Assembly (NCBI RefSeq): GCF_018024495.1
Contig: NZ_CP071696.1
Coordinates: forward strand, 2,976,001-3,040,000
DNA length: 64,000 nt
From: Agromyces archimandritae
Lineage (GTDB): Bacteria; Actinomycetota; Actinomycetes; Actinomycetales; Microbacteriaceae
Reading direction: 5' to 3'
Shown here: in pieces, positions 16,756 to 26,004 of the stretch
Numbering within the stretch: the first letter of the stretch is position 1
How the letters are laid out: each line of letters starts with the position of its first letter
The notes under the pieces: generated by a model
The model's database searches: none
Told to the model about the DNA's origin: nothing
Seen by the model: only the letters and a program-made list of their open reading frames with translations
Made by a program: the position numbers and the translations under genes

Positions 16756-17319
16756 TCACTCGTCTTCGAGTAGGCCGTTCTCGACAGACCACTGAACGAA
16801 ACGGCCCCGTTCGAACGGAAGCCGGTACTGGCTGGTGAGGAGATCATCGGCGACTGCGCTTGCGGTATCGCGAGGGAGGCCGTGGTCGCGCACCGCGTCC
16901 AGGATCAGCCCGGCGGTGCCGCGCAGTTGCACGCCACTTCGTGAAGCGGCGTTCCGCGCTGCACGATCGTCGACGATCGCGGTAGCCGGAAGCGTCTCCG
17001 CAAGGGCGAGTACTCCGCACTCGCCGAGGTTCTTCACACCATCGGTGCCGACGAGCAGCGCGGTGTAATTCGCGAACGCGACGAGTGCAGACCGATCGGC
17101 GATCGGGTGGACACGAATCCAGTCTTCGGTGGCGGCCACGACCATCGAGAGATGCGGATGCGACACGGCGCCGCGCTTCAACTCGTCGAGGACGACGTCG
17201 GGGATGAGGACGGGATGGTCGGTAGCGATCAACTTGAGCAAGCCAAGCCAGCCCGCCTTCGCGAAATGACTGAGTGGGCCGGTATCGAAGATCCACGGCT
17301 CCGCGACCTCGCCGCTCAC
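16756..17319 (-). CDS. PIN-domain protein (putative RNase toxin)
   Basis: A 187-residue protein with the PIN-fold acidic residues in order: Asp12 in IFDTGPLS, Glu46 in VVLDELKRG, Glu100 in NLGECGVLALAE and Asp117/118 in AIVDDRAAR. PIN domains are Mg-dependent nucleases, common as toxins. The sequence resembles DUF3368-type PIN proteins more than VapC. Its start overlaps the end of the XRE-ImmA/IrrE gene by 4 nt, so the two are translationally coupled, as in toxin-antitoxin pairs. Target RNA unknown; the pairing is inferred from context. Confidence 0.8.
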   Translation of the reverse strand: MSGEVAEPWIFDTGPLSHFAKAGWLGLLKLIATDHPVLIPDVVLDELKRGAVSHPHLSMVVAATEDWIRVHPIADRSALVAFANYTALLVGTDGVKNLGECGVLALAETLPATAIVDDRAARNAASRSGVQLRGTAGLILDAVRDHGLPRDTASAVADDLLTSQYRLPFERGRFVQWSVENGLLEDE

Positions 17320-18428
17320 AGCAGGATCGACCAGAGCTCGTCTTCACGGGCGGCTGGGAGCGGAGGGAGATCCTCCGACGTGTACCTGCCCCGCAGCAGA
17401 TCAAGGGCGCGTTCGGCGCTGATCCGCTCGCCGCGATACAGCGACAGCACAGCGCGCTCGTACGCGCGAGGAAGGGTGTCTTGTTCGAGCTCGTACGGGA
17501 CGAGCAGGTTGAAGTCGATGATGTCGGCGCGTGTCGTGCGGATACCGTGAATGCTGTTCGCCTCGCTCGCTGACAATACGTCGATTTCGACGAGGCGTCT
17601 CGCGAGCGTGGCCATATCGACCTGGAAATGGCTTGCCACCTGCACGGCGGCGGCGCGGAGTCCGTCTCCGGCCACGGATGACCAGGAGCTTCGCAGGCCT
17701 TCCGGTGGCAGGAGGAATGCCCGGGCGAAGCGATCGAAGAGCGCCTCCGCCTGATCCGACGTTGCACGCTCCGACACTCGCCAATCCACCGTGTAATCAT
17801 CCGCGACGAGGAAATGTGCGAGTTCATGCGCCGCCGTCAACCGACGTCGGCCACGCTGGCCAGTGCCGTTGACCAGGGATACGGCACCGCGTTCGAGCAA
17901 TACCGTGGCACCGTCGGCGGCATCCGGGCCCAGTTCCTCGACGAACACGAGGAATCCGAGAGGCGCGAGCGTTTCGACCACGCGATGAACGGCTTGCTCG
18001 GGATCGAGGCCGAGCTCAACTCGAACGCGTGCGGCGAGTCGCTCGGCGTCCTCGGTCGAACTGGGCACCTGCCACGGCTCACGCGCGGGAAGGGGCAGCG
18101 CGCCGTTCTGCTCGGCGACGAACTCGACATCTCGCGCGAGCCGTTCGAGCTCGCGGTCTATCGTCGCCGCCGTCGACTCCGAGTCACGACGGATCCGGTG
18201 CGAGACCACGGCGGCCGGGCCATCCTCGAGCAGCCATTCGACTCGCTGGCCGACAGCTTGGGCAAGGCGCGCCAATTCCAATGCAGACACGCCGCGAGCA
18301 CCCGTCTCGATCTTCGCGACGGCGCTCCGATCGAGACCGGCGGTCGCCGCGAGCTGCGCTTGCGTCTGCCCTGCATCGGTGCGTGCCTGGGCGATGCGTA
18401 TCCCGAGTGCGGCGGAATCGAGAGTCAT
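17316..18428 (-). CDS. XRE regulator fused to ImmA/IrrE metallopeptidase
   Basis: A 370-residue protein. Residues about 8-65 form an XRE helix-turn-helix (IRIAQARTDAGQTQAQLAATAGLDRSAVAKIE). Residues 201-205 are HELAH, the zinc-binding HExxH motif of the COG2856 ImmA/IrrE peptidase family, with a downstream EALFDRFARAFLLPP segment supplying the usual third ligand region. Such proteins repress an operon and cleave a regulator when triggered. I start at ATG 18428 (MTLDSAALG), where the HTH begins naturally; the frame stays open upstream. It is the first gene of a cassette with a PIN protein and a membrane protein, and is divergent from a monooxygenase gene. Confidence 0.85.
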   Translation of the reverse strand: MTLDSAALGIRIAQARTDAGQTQAQLAATAGLDRSAVAKIETGARGVSALELARLAQAVGQRVEWLLEDGPAAVVSHRIRRDSESTAATIDRELERLARDVEFVAEQNGALPLPAREPWQVPSSTEDAERLAARVRVELGLDPEQAVHRVVETLAPLGFLVFVEELGPDAADGATVLLERGAVSLVNGTGQRGRRRLTAAHELAHFLVADDYTVDWRVSERATSDQAEALFDRFARAFLLPPEGLRSSWSSVAGDGLRAAAVQVASHFQVDMATLARRLVEIDVLSASEANSIHGIRTTRADIIDFNLLVPYELEQDTLPRAYERAVLSLYRGERISAERALDLLRGRYTSEDLPPLPAAREDELWSILL

Positions 18429-18555
18429 GTGTGCGATTCTAGAACATTTGCAGCTTGGGTTGCAGGGAGGACGGACCGTTCTCGGTCGTTCACACGTGTA
18501 GTCGCCCGTGTACTTCCACCACTCAATGTCGGCGGCTCGCCGTATCGTCTGCAGC

Positions 18556-19413
18556 ATGGAGTACGGGTTCATCTACACGGGCACGGATCCGGGCGAGGCG
18601 GTCGAGTTCGCGGTGCTCGCCGAAGCGCACGACTGGGATGCCTTCTTCGTCTGGGAGGGGATCTGGGCGAGCGATGCGTGGGCGATGCTCGCGGCCGCTG
18701 CGATGCGCACGAGCCGTATCCGGCTCGGCACGATGCTCACCCCGGTGCCGCGCCGGCGGCCGTGGGAGCTCGCGGGGCAGACGATGACGGTCGACCGGCT
18801 CTCGGGCGGGCGGGTGATCCTGGCCGTCGGGCTCGGAGTTCCGCAGGACGTCGAGGAGCGGTTCTGGATCTTCGAGGACGATCCGGGGCGGCGCGTGCGG
18901 GCCGAACGGCTCGACGAATCGCTCGAGCTGCTGCCGCTGCTGTGGCGCGGCGAGCCGTTCTCGTACGAGGGCGAGCATTTCCGTGTGCGGCGCACCGTGC
19001 AGATGCTGCCGCCTCCGTCGGTGCAGCAGCCGATCCCGATCTGGACGGTCGGCGCGTGGCCGCGGCCGCGGTCGATGCGGCGGGTGATCGGCACGGCGGG
19101 GTGGATCCCGAACTATCTGCCCGTCGGCACCGACGCCGAGCCCGGCAATCCCGGCTTCACGCCGGAGGTCGCCGCCGAGGCAGTCGCGTGGATCGAGCAG
19201 GAGCGCGCGGCAGCCGGGCTCGATGGGCCGTTCGCCTTCGTGCAGGAGGGCACGACGGGCGGGGTGGATGCCGCGGCCGACGCCGCAGTCGTGCGCCCCT
19301 GGGCAGAGGCAGGCATGAACTGGTGGCTCGAAGCGGACTGGGAGGTGCCGGCCGAGGAGATCCCGGCGGCGTCGCGGCGCCGGCTCGCGGCGGGGCCGCC
19401 GCGCATCGGGTGA
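18556..19413 (+). CDS. LLM-class flavin-dependent oxidoreductase
   Basis: A 285-residue member of the bacterial luciferase-like superfamily, enzymes that use FMN or F420. Seen: YTGTDPGEAVEFAVLAEAHDWDAFFVWEG at the N-terminus, MRTSRIRLGTMLTPVPRRRPWELAGQ and RLSGGRVILAVGLG, which are the superfamily's flavin-pocket blocks, then the C-terminal WIPNYLP region. The ATG at 18556 lies 7 nt after TATCGT (18543-18548), so it is probably leaderless. Cofactor and substrate are not determined by sequence. Confidence 0.88.
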   Translation: MEYGFIYTGTDPGEAVEFAVLAEAHDWDAFFVWEGIWASDAWAMLAAAAMRTSRIRLGTMLTPVPRRRPWELAGQTMTVDRLSGGRVILAVGLGVPQDVEERFWIFEDDPGRRVRAERLDESLELLPLLWRGEPFSYEGEHFRVRRTVQMLPPPSVQQPIPIWTVGAWPRPRSMRRVIGTAGWIPNYLPVGTDAEPGNPGFTPEVAAEAVAWIEQERAAAGLDGPFAFVQEGTTGGVDAAADAAVVRPWAEAGMNWWLEADWEVPAEEIPAASRRRLAAGPPRIG

Positions 19414-19456
19414 GAGTGCTGCGGCCCGGACGAGGCTGCGCCGCGGCCGAGAGCCG

Positions 19457-19591
19457 TCAGTCTTCGCGGGCGGGCAGTTCCGCCCCGCAGCGGCGGCAGC
19501 GGGCCGCGTCCGCGCCCTTGGCGAAGGCACCGCACTCCGGGCACACCCGATCCAGCCAGCACACCGGGTCGCCGCCGAACTCCTCCGCCAT
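19457..19591 (-). CDS. 44-residue zinc-ribbon protein
   Basis: A tiny protein with two cysteine knuckles, CPEC (17-20) and CRRC (32-35), plus Cys11, spaced as in a rubredoxin-like zinc ribbon, and an acidic N-terminus MAEEFGGDP. A GGAGG site 4-8 nt before the ATG supports translation. It sits convergent to the monooxygenase and divergent from prfB. It may be a nucleic-acid or protein adaptor; function unknown. Confidence 0.75.
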   Translation of the reverse strand: MAEEFGGDPVCWLDRVCPECGAFAKGADAARCRRCGAELPARED

Positions 19592-19705
19592 GCCTCCATG
19601 CTGGCACGCCGGGCACGGCGCGGCCACCGGTGCGCCGGGCGCGCGCCGCGCGGCCAGGGCCGGGCGCGCTCCGGCATCCACCCGCACGGCTAGGCTTGAG
19701 GCGAC

Positions 19706-20815
19706 ATGTTGGATGCAGACTTCACCCAGGCGATCCAGGCCCTCCGCACGACGTTCGGCGACATCCGGGCCGTGGTCGACGTCGACGGCCTCGAGGCCGA
19801 CATCGCCCGGCTCTCCGAAGAGGCCGGCGCACCCGATCTGTGGGACGATCCCGAGCGCGCCCAGCAGGTCACGAGCGCCCTCAGCCACCGGCAGGCCGAA
19901 CTCAAGCGCGTCACCGACGTCGACCGCCGCCTCGACGACCTCGAGGTGCTCGTCGAACTCGCCAACGAGGCCGACGACGCCGAGACGCAGGACGAGGCGC
20001 GCACCGAGCTGGCCGCCCTGCAGAAGACGGTCGGCGACCTCGAGGTCCAGACGCTCCTCGACGGCGAGTACGACCCGCGCTCGGCCGTCGTCACCATCCG
20101 TTCCGGCGCCGGCGGCGACGACGCCACCGACTTCGCCGAGATGCTCATGCGCATGTACCTGCGCTGGGCCGAACGCCACAAGTATCCGGTCAAGGTCATG
20201 GACACGAGCTACGCCGAAGGCGCCGGCATCAAGTCGGCGACCTTCGAGATCGATGCCCCGTACGCCTACGGCACGCTCTCGGTCGAGGCCGGCACGCACC
20301 GCCTGGCCCGCATCAGCCCCTTCGGCGGCGCCGACAAGCGGCAGACGTCCTTCGCCGCGGTCGAGGTCATCCCGGTGATGGAGGAGGCCAAGGAGGTCGA
20401 GATCCCCGAGGGCGACATCCGCGTCGACGTATTCCGCTCCTCGGGCCCCGGCGGCCAATCGGTCAACACGACCGACTCCGCCGTCCGCATCACCCACCTG
20501 CCGACGGGCATCGTCGTGTCGATGCAGAACGAGAAGTCGCAGATCCAGAACCGGGCCGCAGCGATGCGCGTGCTGCAGACCCGGCTGCTGCTGGCCAAGC
20601 GCGAGGAGGAGGCGGCGAAGAAGAAGGAACTCGCCGGCACCATCACCGCCAGCTGGGGCGACCAGATGCGCTCCTACTTCCTCTACGGCCAGCAGCTCGT
20701 CAAAGACCTCCGCACGGGATACGAGGTCGGCAACCCGGCGACCGTCTTCGACGGCGAGCTCGACGGCTTCATCGCCGCCGGCATCCGCTGGCGCAAGCAG
20801 CAGCACGACGACTGA
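19706..20815 (+). CDS. prfB: peptide chain release factor 2
   Basis: Terminates translation at UGA and UAA. The 369-residue protein has the N-terminal helical domain, the stop-codon-reading SPF tripeptide in [10 protein letters not shown] and the peptidyl-transferase motif GPGGQSVN near 247-254. The frame is continuous: the programmed +1 frameshift used by many bacteria to autoregulate RF2 is absent, as is general in actinobacteria. A TAGGCT -10 (19691-19696) precedes the ATG by 9 nt. It heads the conserved prfB-ftsE-ftsX-smpB-ssrA region. Confidence 0.96.
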   Translation: MLDADFTQAIQALRTTFGDIRAVVDVDGLEADIARLSEEAGAPDLWDDPERAQQVTSALSHRQAELKRVTDVDRRLDDLEVLVELANEADDAETQDEARTELAALQKTVGDLEVQTLLDGEYDPRSAVVTIRSGAGGDDATDFAEMLMRMYLRWAERHKYPVKVMDTSYAEGAGIKSATFEIDAPYAYGTLSVEAGTHRLARISPFGGADKRQTSFAAVEVIPVMEEAKEVEIPEGDIRVDVFRSSGPGGQSVNTTDSAVRITHLPTGIVVSMQNEKSQIQNRAAAMRVLQTRLLLAKREEEAAKKKELAGTITASWGDQMRSYFLYGQQLVKDLRTGYEVGNPATVFDGELDGFIAAGIRWRKQQHDD

Positions 20816-20918
20816 GCCGGGCCCCACCCGGCGAGGGCCCGCGCGCTCGCGGTGAGGTTCGCGGGGCCGTGCGCGTCGCTCCCGGCATTCGCTGCGGGCG
20901 GGCTTACGCTCGATCCCG

Positions 20919-21971
20919 ATGATCCGCTTCGACAACGTCACCAAGGTCTACCCGGGAACGCAACGCCCCGCACTCGACGATGTCGATGTCGAGATCCTGC
21001 GCGGCGAATTCGTGTTCCTCGTCGGCGCCTCCGGCTCCGGCAAATCCACCTTCCTCCGCCTCATCCTGAAGGAGGAGAAGCCGAGTTCGGGTCGCATCCA
21101 CGTGCTCGGGCAGGAGCTCGACCGCATCTCCTCGCGCAAGGTGCCGTTCTTCCGCCGCAGCCTCGGGGTCGTCTTCCAGGATTTCCGGCTGCTGCCGAAC
21201 AAGAACGTGTTCGAGAACGTCGCCTTCACCCTGCGGGTCATCGGCAAGTCGCGCGGCTACATCCACCAGGCGGTGCCCGACACCTTGAAGCTCGTCGGCC
21301 TCGACGGCAAGGGCAAGCGGATGCCGCACGAGCTCTCCGGCGGCGAGCAGCAGCGCGTTGCCATCGCCCGCGCGATCGTCAACAAACCTCAGATCCTGCT
21401 CGCCGACGAGCCCACCGGCAACCTCGACCCGGTCACGAGCGCCGGCATCATGACCCTCCTCGAACGCATCAACGCGGGCGGCACGACCATCGTCATGGCC
21501 ACCCATGAGGCCGGCATCGTCGACCAGATGAAGCGTCGCGTCATCGAACTGTCGGCCGGCGAAGTGGTGCGCGACGAGAGTCACGGCGGGTACGCGGTCG
21601 GGCACGGCGAGGGCGACGCGGAGGTCGTGGATGCCGGTGCCGCAGCGGATGCCGGCGGTGAACCCGCCCCGGTCACGGCCGCGAACCCGAAGGTCACGGC
21701 CGCCGTCATGGAGCAGGCCCCGCCCCTCTACGTCGAACCCGAAGCGCAAGACGAGGTCACCGAGGCCGCCGCAGCCGTCACCGCCGCTGCGACCTCGGCC
21801 ATCCCGATCCAGGCGGAGCCCGATCCCGAACCCGACCTGCCCCCGGCGCCGATCATCCCGGACGCCGAGGATCTCGTGCCCGAGCAGCTCACGCTCGCCG
21901 AACGCCTGGGCCTTCGTGCTCCGGGCGGAACGCCCGGCGACGACGAGCAGGAAGTGGGGCCGACCCGATGA
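20919..21971 (+). CDS. ftsE: cell division ATP-binding protein FtsE with long C-terminal tail
   Basis: The ATPase of the FtsEX complex that signals to peptidoglycan hydrolases at the septum. Walker [10 protein letters not shown] at 36-44, Q-loop in [12 protein letters not shown], signature LSGGEQQR near 139-146, Walker [13 protein letters not shown] and the switch His in MATHEAG are intact. The core ends near residue 225. A low-complexity acidic, Ala/Pro-rich tail of about 125 residues follows (350 in total, against about 225-230 for typical FtsE). A TACGCT -10 (20905-20910) lies 8 nt before the ATG. It overlaps ftsX by 4 nt. Confidence 0.95.
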   Translation: MIRFDNVTKVYPGTQRPALDDVDVEILRGEFVFLVGASGSGKSTFLRLILKEEKPSSGRIHVLGQELDRISSRKVPFFRRSLGVVFQDFRLLPNKNVFENVAFTLRVIGKSRGYIHQAVPDTLKLVGLDGKGKRMPHELSGGEQQRVAIARAIVNKPQILLADEPTGNLDPVTSAGIMTLLERINAGGTTIVMATHEAGIVDQMKRRVIELSAGEVVRDESHGGYAVGHGEGDAEVVDAGAAADAGGEPAPVTAANPKVTAAVMEQAPPLYVEPEAQDEVTEAAAAVTAAATSAIPIQAEPDPEPDLPPAPIIPDAEDLVPEQLTLAERLGLRAPGGTPGDDEQEVGPTR

Positions 21972-22879
21972 ATGCGGGACTGATCTTCGCCGAGGTCGGC
22001 AACGGCCTGCGCCGCAACGCGTCGATGGTCGTCTCGGTCATCCTCGTCACCTTCGTCTCGTTGACCTTCGTCGGCACCGCCGCGCTGCTGCAGCTGCAGA
22101 TCGCCCAGATGAAGAACTACTGGTACGACCGGGCGCAGGTCGCCGTGTACCTCTGCGCCGACCTGTCCGGCGGCGCGTGCACGGGCGGGGCCGCGACCGA
22201 GGAACAACGCGACACCATCGAAGCCGTGCTGAACTCCGACACCCTCGCCAAGTTCGTCGACGAGTACTACTTCGAGGATCGCGAGCAGGCCTTCGAGAAC
22301 TTCCAGGAGCAGTTCGCCGGAACCCCCGCCGCCGACTACGCGACGCCGGAGATGCTGAACGAGACGTTCTGGGTGAACCTCGTCGACCCGTCCCAGTCCG
22401 ATGTCATCGCCGAGGCCCTTGCCGGCACGGCCGGCGTCGAGTCGGTGGTGGATCAGCGCCGCTATCTCGACCAGATCTTCGACGTGTTGAACGCCGCGAG
22501 CTTCACCTCGATCGCGATCGCCGTCGTCATGCTGGTCGCCGCGGTGCTGCTGATCGCCACGACCATCCGCCTGTCGGCGTTCTCGCGCCGCCGTGAGCTC
22601 GGCATCATGCGCCTCGTCGGTGCGTCGAACCGGTTCATCCAGACGCCGTTCGTGCTCGAGGGCGTCTTCGCGGGCCTCATCGGTTCGTTGCTGGCCGGCG
22701 GCGCAGTGGTGGCGATCGTGCGACTGTTCGTGCAGGGCTACCTCGCCGAACGGCTCGCGTTCACGAGCTTCGTCGACCTCGGCGATGCGCTGCTCGTCGT
22801 CCCCTTGCTCGTGCTCGTCGGCGTCGTCCTCGCGGCGATCTCGGCGGCGATCGCCATCTCGCGGTACCTGAAGACGTGA
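21968..22879 (+). CDS. ftsX: cell division protein FtsX
   Basis: The 303-residue membrane partner of FtsE. It shows the expected plan: helix near 20-42, a large extracellular domain (about 45-180) with two cysteines in [11 protein letters not shown] that may bond, then three helices with [27 protein letters not shown] between the second and third. It overlaps ftsE in an ATGA junction. It transmits FtsE ATP hydrolysis to an extracellular hydrolase; the partner is not in the window. Confidence 0.95.
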   Translation: MNAGLIFAEVGNGLRRNASMVVSVILVTFVSLTFVGTAALLQLQIAQMKNYWYDRAQVAVYLCADLSGGACTGGAATEEQRDTIEAVLNSDTLAKFVDEYYFEDREQAFENFQEQFAGTPAADYATPEMLNETFWVNLVDPSQSDVIAEALAGTAGVESVVDQRRYLDQIFDVLNAASFTSIAIAVVMLVAAVLLIATTIRLSAFSRRRELGIMRLVGASNRFIQTPFVLEGVFAGLIGSLLAGGAVVAIVRLFVQGYLAERLAFTSFVDLGDALLVVPLLVLVGVVLAAISAAIAISRYLKT

Positions 22880-22989
22880 CGTCGCCCGTCCCGACCGGGA
22901 CGGGATGCGCGGCCGCCTGATCCGTCGGCTAAACTGAACGGCTGCCCGGCATCCGTCGGGCCTGCCCGAGACGCGGAGAGGTGTGCGCC

Positions 22990-23469
22990 ATGGCGAAAGA
23001 GCGCGGAGAGAAGGTCGTGGCGACCAACCGCCGGGCCCGTCACGAGTACACCGTCGAAGACAGCTACGAGGCCGGCCTCGTGCTCACCGGAACCGAGGTC
23101 AAATCGTTGCGCGAGGGCCGGGCTTCGCTCGTCGACGGCTACGCCTTCATCGACGACCGCGGCGAGATGTGGCTGGATGCCGTGCACATCCCCGAGTACA
23201 CCGAGGGCACCTGGAACAACCACGCCCCGCGGCGCAAGCGCAAGCTCCTCCTGCATCGGCAGGAGATCGTGCGGATCAGCCACAAGACGAAAGAGGGCGG
23301 CTACACGCTCGTCCCGTTGAAGATCTACTTCAGCGACGGCCGTGCGAAGGTCGAGATCGCCGTCGCGAAGGGCAAGCGCGAGTACGACAAGCGGCAGGCC
23401 CTCCGCGAGCGGCAGGACAAGCGCGAGGCCGAGCGGGCGATGTCCAGCCGCCGGCATCTGGGGGAGTAG
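22990..23469 (+). CDS. smpB: SsrA-binding protein SmpB
   Basis: Delivers tmRNA to stalled ribosomes in trans-translation. The 159-residue protein contains [32 protein letters not shown] and the basic C-terminal tail ([23 protein letters not shown]) that fills the empty mRNA channel. I start at ATG 22990, preceded by GGAGAGG; the in-frame GTG at 22981 is too close to that site. TAAACT near 22930 may be the promoter. ssrA itself is 2.5 kb downstream. Confidence 0.96.
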   Translation: MAKERGEKVVATNRRARHEYTVEDSYEAGLVLTGTEVKSLREGRASLVDGYAFIDDRGEMWLDAVHIPEYTEGTWNNHAPRRKRKLLLHRQEIVRISHKTKEGGYTLVPLKIYFSDGRAKVEIAVAKGKREYDKRQALRERQDKREAERAMSSRRHLGE

Positions 23470-23472
23470 CGC

Positions 23473-23874
23473 TCAGCCGCAGGCCCGCGCCGCGGCCAGG
23501 TGCTCGGCGTCGGTGACGATGACGAGGCGCCCGCCGTGGTCGCTGTATTGCGCGATGAGCGGCACGCCGGCCTCGGCGAGCTTCGCGAGGTGGGCGGCGA
23601 GGGTGCCGGGTGTTTCCTGATCGAGCCTGGTGGTGGCGACGTGCCGCACGACGGGGTCGAGGCCGGCGGCGCGGAGGGCGCGGGCGGCCGCCTCGCCGTC
23701 GGCGACGAGGAAGTGCGCGACGAGTCGCGGGTGGATGCCCCGGGCGTCCTCGACCCAGGCTCCGCCGCCCTCGAGGGAGACGCCGGCGGCGGCGGTCGTG
23801 CGGGCGAAGGCGGCGAGGGCGTCCGCAGAAGGCGTGAGCCTGACTTCGATATCGGCCTCGAAGGGGACGTTCAT
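23473..23874 (-). CDS. ACT-like domain protein, function unknown
   Basis: A 133-residue protein with two similar alternating beta-alpha units. The second half, PGTLAAHLAKLAEAGVPLIAQYSDHGGRLVIVTDAEHL, follows the pattern of ACT amino-acid-binding domains. Its ATG overlaps the stop of the OsmC gene by 4 nt, so the two are co-expressed. The ACT call is by pattern only. Ligand and partner are unknown. Confidence 0.65.
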   Translation of the reverse strand: MNVPFEADIEVRLTPSADALAAFARTTAAAGVSLEGGGAWVEDARGIHPRLVAHFLVADGEAAARALRAAGLDPVVRHVATTRLDQETPGTLAAHLAKLAEAGVPLIAQYSDHGGRLVIVTDAEHLAAARACG

Positions 23875-24332
23875 GCGAGCACCTCGATCTCGGGGACGAG
23901 CACGATATCGCTCGTGAGGCTTCGCGCGATGTAGCACTGCTCGTGCGAGGCGCGCAGCATCCGTTCGACCTCTGCGGCGCCGTGTGCGGCATCCACCCCC
24001 GCGACGCCGATGCATGGGCGCAGATGGATCTCGGCGATCCGCCCGCCGCGGAGCGTTCCGACGGCGTCGTCGCGGTACTCGCGCACGTCGATCCCGGTGC
24101 GGGCGGCGTCGCCGAGGAACATGAGCAGCAGGCAGGAGCTGGCCGCGGCGACGATGAGCTGCTCGGGGTTCTGGCGGGCGGCGTCGCCGCGGAAGGCGGG
24201 GTCGGCCGAGAGTCGCAGCGGTTCGGCGGCCGGCGGCGTGGCGACGGTGTGCCCGCGGGGGTAGCCGCGGTAGCCGTCGGCGGTGGATCCCTGCCAGTGC
24301 AGCAGCGCGGAGTAGTGGTGTTCGTTCGTCAT
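23871..24332 (-). CDS. OsmC/Ohr family peroxidase-like protein
   Basis: A 153-residue OsmC-fold protein. It has NPEQLIVAAASSCLLLMFL with the first conserved Cys and HEQCYIARSLT with the second, the pair that reduces organic hydroperoxides in this family. It lacks the extended N-terminus of Ohr, so the OsmC/YhfA branch is more likely. It is divergent from the ArsR gene (64 nt apart), which is a candidate regulator, and coupled to the ACT-like gene downstream. Confidence 0.87.
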   Translation of the reverse strand: MTNEHHYSALLHWQGSTADGYRGYPRGHTVATPPAAEPLRLSADPAFRGDAARQNPEQLIVAAASSCLLLMFLGDAARTGIDVREYRDDAVGTLRGGRIAEIHLRPCIGVAGVDAAHGAAEVERMLRASHEQCYIARSLTSDIVLVPEIEVLA

Positions 24333-24396
24333 ACCGCGACGCTACGTCCGGAACGTTTCGGCGGCGGCCGAAGTGTGCCGAGCCTAGACTCGGCCT

Positions 24397-25107
24397 ATGA
24401 CGAAGGACCTCTCGGCGATCGGCCGGGCGCTCGCGGTGCCGGCCCGCAGCGCGATCCTGGCCGCCCTGATCGACGGCAGCCGCCGCCCGGCGTCCGAGCT
24501 GGCGGGCATCGCAGGCGTGTCGCCGTCGACGGCGAGCGAGCATCTCGGGGTGCTGGTGGATGCCGGACTCCTGCAGGTGGAGGCGCGCGGCCGCCGGCGC
24601 TTCTACCGTATCGCCTCGCCTGACGTCGCCGTCGCGCTCGAGGCGCTCGGCGGTCTCTCGCCGGCAGTGCCGGTCACCGGGTACCGCGGGCATCGCGAGG
24701 CCGAGGATCTCGCCGGGGCCCGGTTCTGCTACGACCATCTCGCCGGCCGCCTCGGCGTCGCCCTCGCCGACGGCCTCGTCGCCCGCGGTCTGCTCGTCGC
24801 CGAGAGCCTCGACCTCGCGCCGGGCGCCTCCGACGGCTTCACGGGGCTCGGCGTGGATCTCGCGGGCATTCGCGGCACGCGCACCCTCGTCCGCGCCTGC
24901 CCCGACTGGACGGAACGCCGGCCGCACCTGGCCGGGGCGCTCGGCGCGCACCTGGCGGCCCGGTTCCTGGACGCCGGATGGATCCGCCGCCGCGCCGGCT
25001 CGCGCCGCGGCGTCGAACTGACGGGCGAGGGCGCCCGCGGTCTCGCCGGCGAGTGGGGGATCGAGCTCTCCGCAGACTCCCTGCCGATTGTCGGCGGCAG
25101 GCCATAG
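24397..25107 (+). CDS. ArsR-family transcriptional regulator
   Basis: A 236-residue protein. Residues about 1-75 form an ArsR winged helix (RSAILAALIDGSRRPASELAGIAGVSPSTASEHLGVLVDAGLL). The C-terminal 150 residues contain ARFCYDHLAGRLGVALADGLV, a Cys-Tyr-Asp-His block found in long ArsR regulators, which could bind metal or ligand, and end in a second winged-helix-like stretch. TAGACT (24385-24390) lies 6 nt before the ATG. It is divergent from the OsmC operon. The inducer is unknown. Confidence 0.85.
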   Translation: MTKDLSAIGRALAVPARSAILAALIDGSRRPASELAGIAGVSPSTASEHLGVLVDAGLLQVEARGRRRFYRIASPDVAVALEALGGLSPAVPVTGYRGHREAEDLAGARFCYDHLAGRLGVALADGLVARGLLVAESLDLAPGASDGFTGLGVDLAGIRGTRTLVRACPDWTERRPHLAGALGAHLAARFLDAGWIRRRAGSRRGVELTGEGARGLAGEWGIELSADSLPIVGGRP

Positions 25108-25117
25108 GCTCGCCGTG

Positions 25118-25852
25118 ATGGATACGACGACGCGCATCCCCGTCCCGGGCACCTACAACTTCCGCGACGTCGGGGGCCTGTCGGCCCGCGGCGGCGAGGT
25201 GCGGCCGGGAGTGCTGTTCCGCTCCGACGGCCTGCATCGGCTCGGCCCGGCGGGGCGGGCGATGCTCGGGACTCTGGGCGTCCGCAGCGTCATCGACCTG
25301 CGCGACCGATACGAGGCCGAGCGGATGCCCGACGACCTCGACGGCCTCGACGTCGAGGTGCGGAGCCTGCCCGTCTTCGAAGGGTCGGGCGCCTCGCAGA
25401 ACGGTGAAGACGTGAGCCTCGAGCAGCTCTACGAGCGGATGCTCACCCGCCATGCCCCGGTGCTGGCGAACGCCGTGCGGGCCGTGGCCGCGCAGCCGGC
25501 GGGTTCGACGGTCGTGCACTGCACCGCCGGCAAAGACCGCACGGGCGTCGTCGTGGCCCTCTCCCTGCTCTCGGTCGGCGTCGACCGTGCGACGGTCGTC
25601 GAAGACTACGCCCGCACCGAGGCCCACCTGGCCGGCGAGTGGCTCGAAGAGATGGTGCAGCTCGTCGGCCGCTTCGGCGTGCCCGATTCGCCGGGCCTGC
25701 GCATGCTCATGGGCGGCAGCCCGCCCGAAGCCCTCGACCACGCGCTGGATCTCGTCGAGCGCGAGCACGGCTCGGCCAACGAGTACCTCGTGGCCTCGGG
25801 TGTGGCCCCGGCCGAGTTGCGATCGCTCGAGACGCGGCTGCTCGTGAAGTGA
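25118..25852 (+). CDS. tyrosine-protein phosphatase (PtpB-like)
   Basis: A 244-residue phosphatase with the P-loop HCTAGKDRTG near 134-143 (Cys-x5-Arg), the N-terminal TYNFRDVGGL motif and FRSDGLHRL typical of the Y_phosphatase3 family, to which mycobacterial PtpB belongs. The family acts on phosphotyrosine and, in some members, phosphoinositides. I start at ATG 25118, 7 nt after TAGGCT (25105-25110), rather than the in-frame GTG at 25088, which lies upstream of the -10 element. Confidence 0.9.
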   Translation: MDTTTRIPVPGTYNFRDVGGLSARGGEVRPGVLFRSDGLHRLGPAGRAMLGTLGVRSVIDLRDRYEAERMPDDLDGLDVEVRSLPVFEGSGASQNGEDVSLEQLYERMLTRHAPVLANAVRAVAAQPAGSTVVHCTAGKDRTGVVVALSLLSVGVDRATVVEDYARTEAHLAGEWLEEMVQLVGRFGVPDSPGLRMLMGGSPPEALDHALDLVEREHGSANEYLVASGVAPAELRSLETRLLVK

Positions 25853-26004
25853 GGCCGTCTCCGGCATCCACTCGCGGATGACGGCCGAACCGGGAATGGC
25901 GCGGGGCCCGAAAGTGTTCTAAGCTGTGAGGCCGCGCAGTTCGCGAGAACGGCGCGGATGCAACTCCATAGCGTGTGAGAACGGTCCGTCGATACGACGA
26001 CCAC

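Noticed and set aside
19706..20815. Programmed +1 frameshift in prfB
   Set aside because: The reading frame is continuous from ATG to stop with no internal UGA near codon 25.
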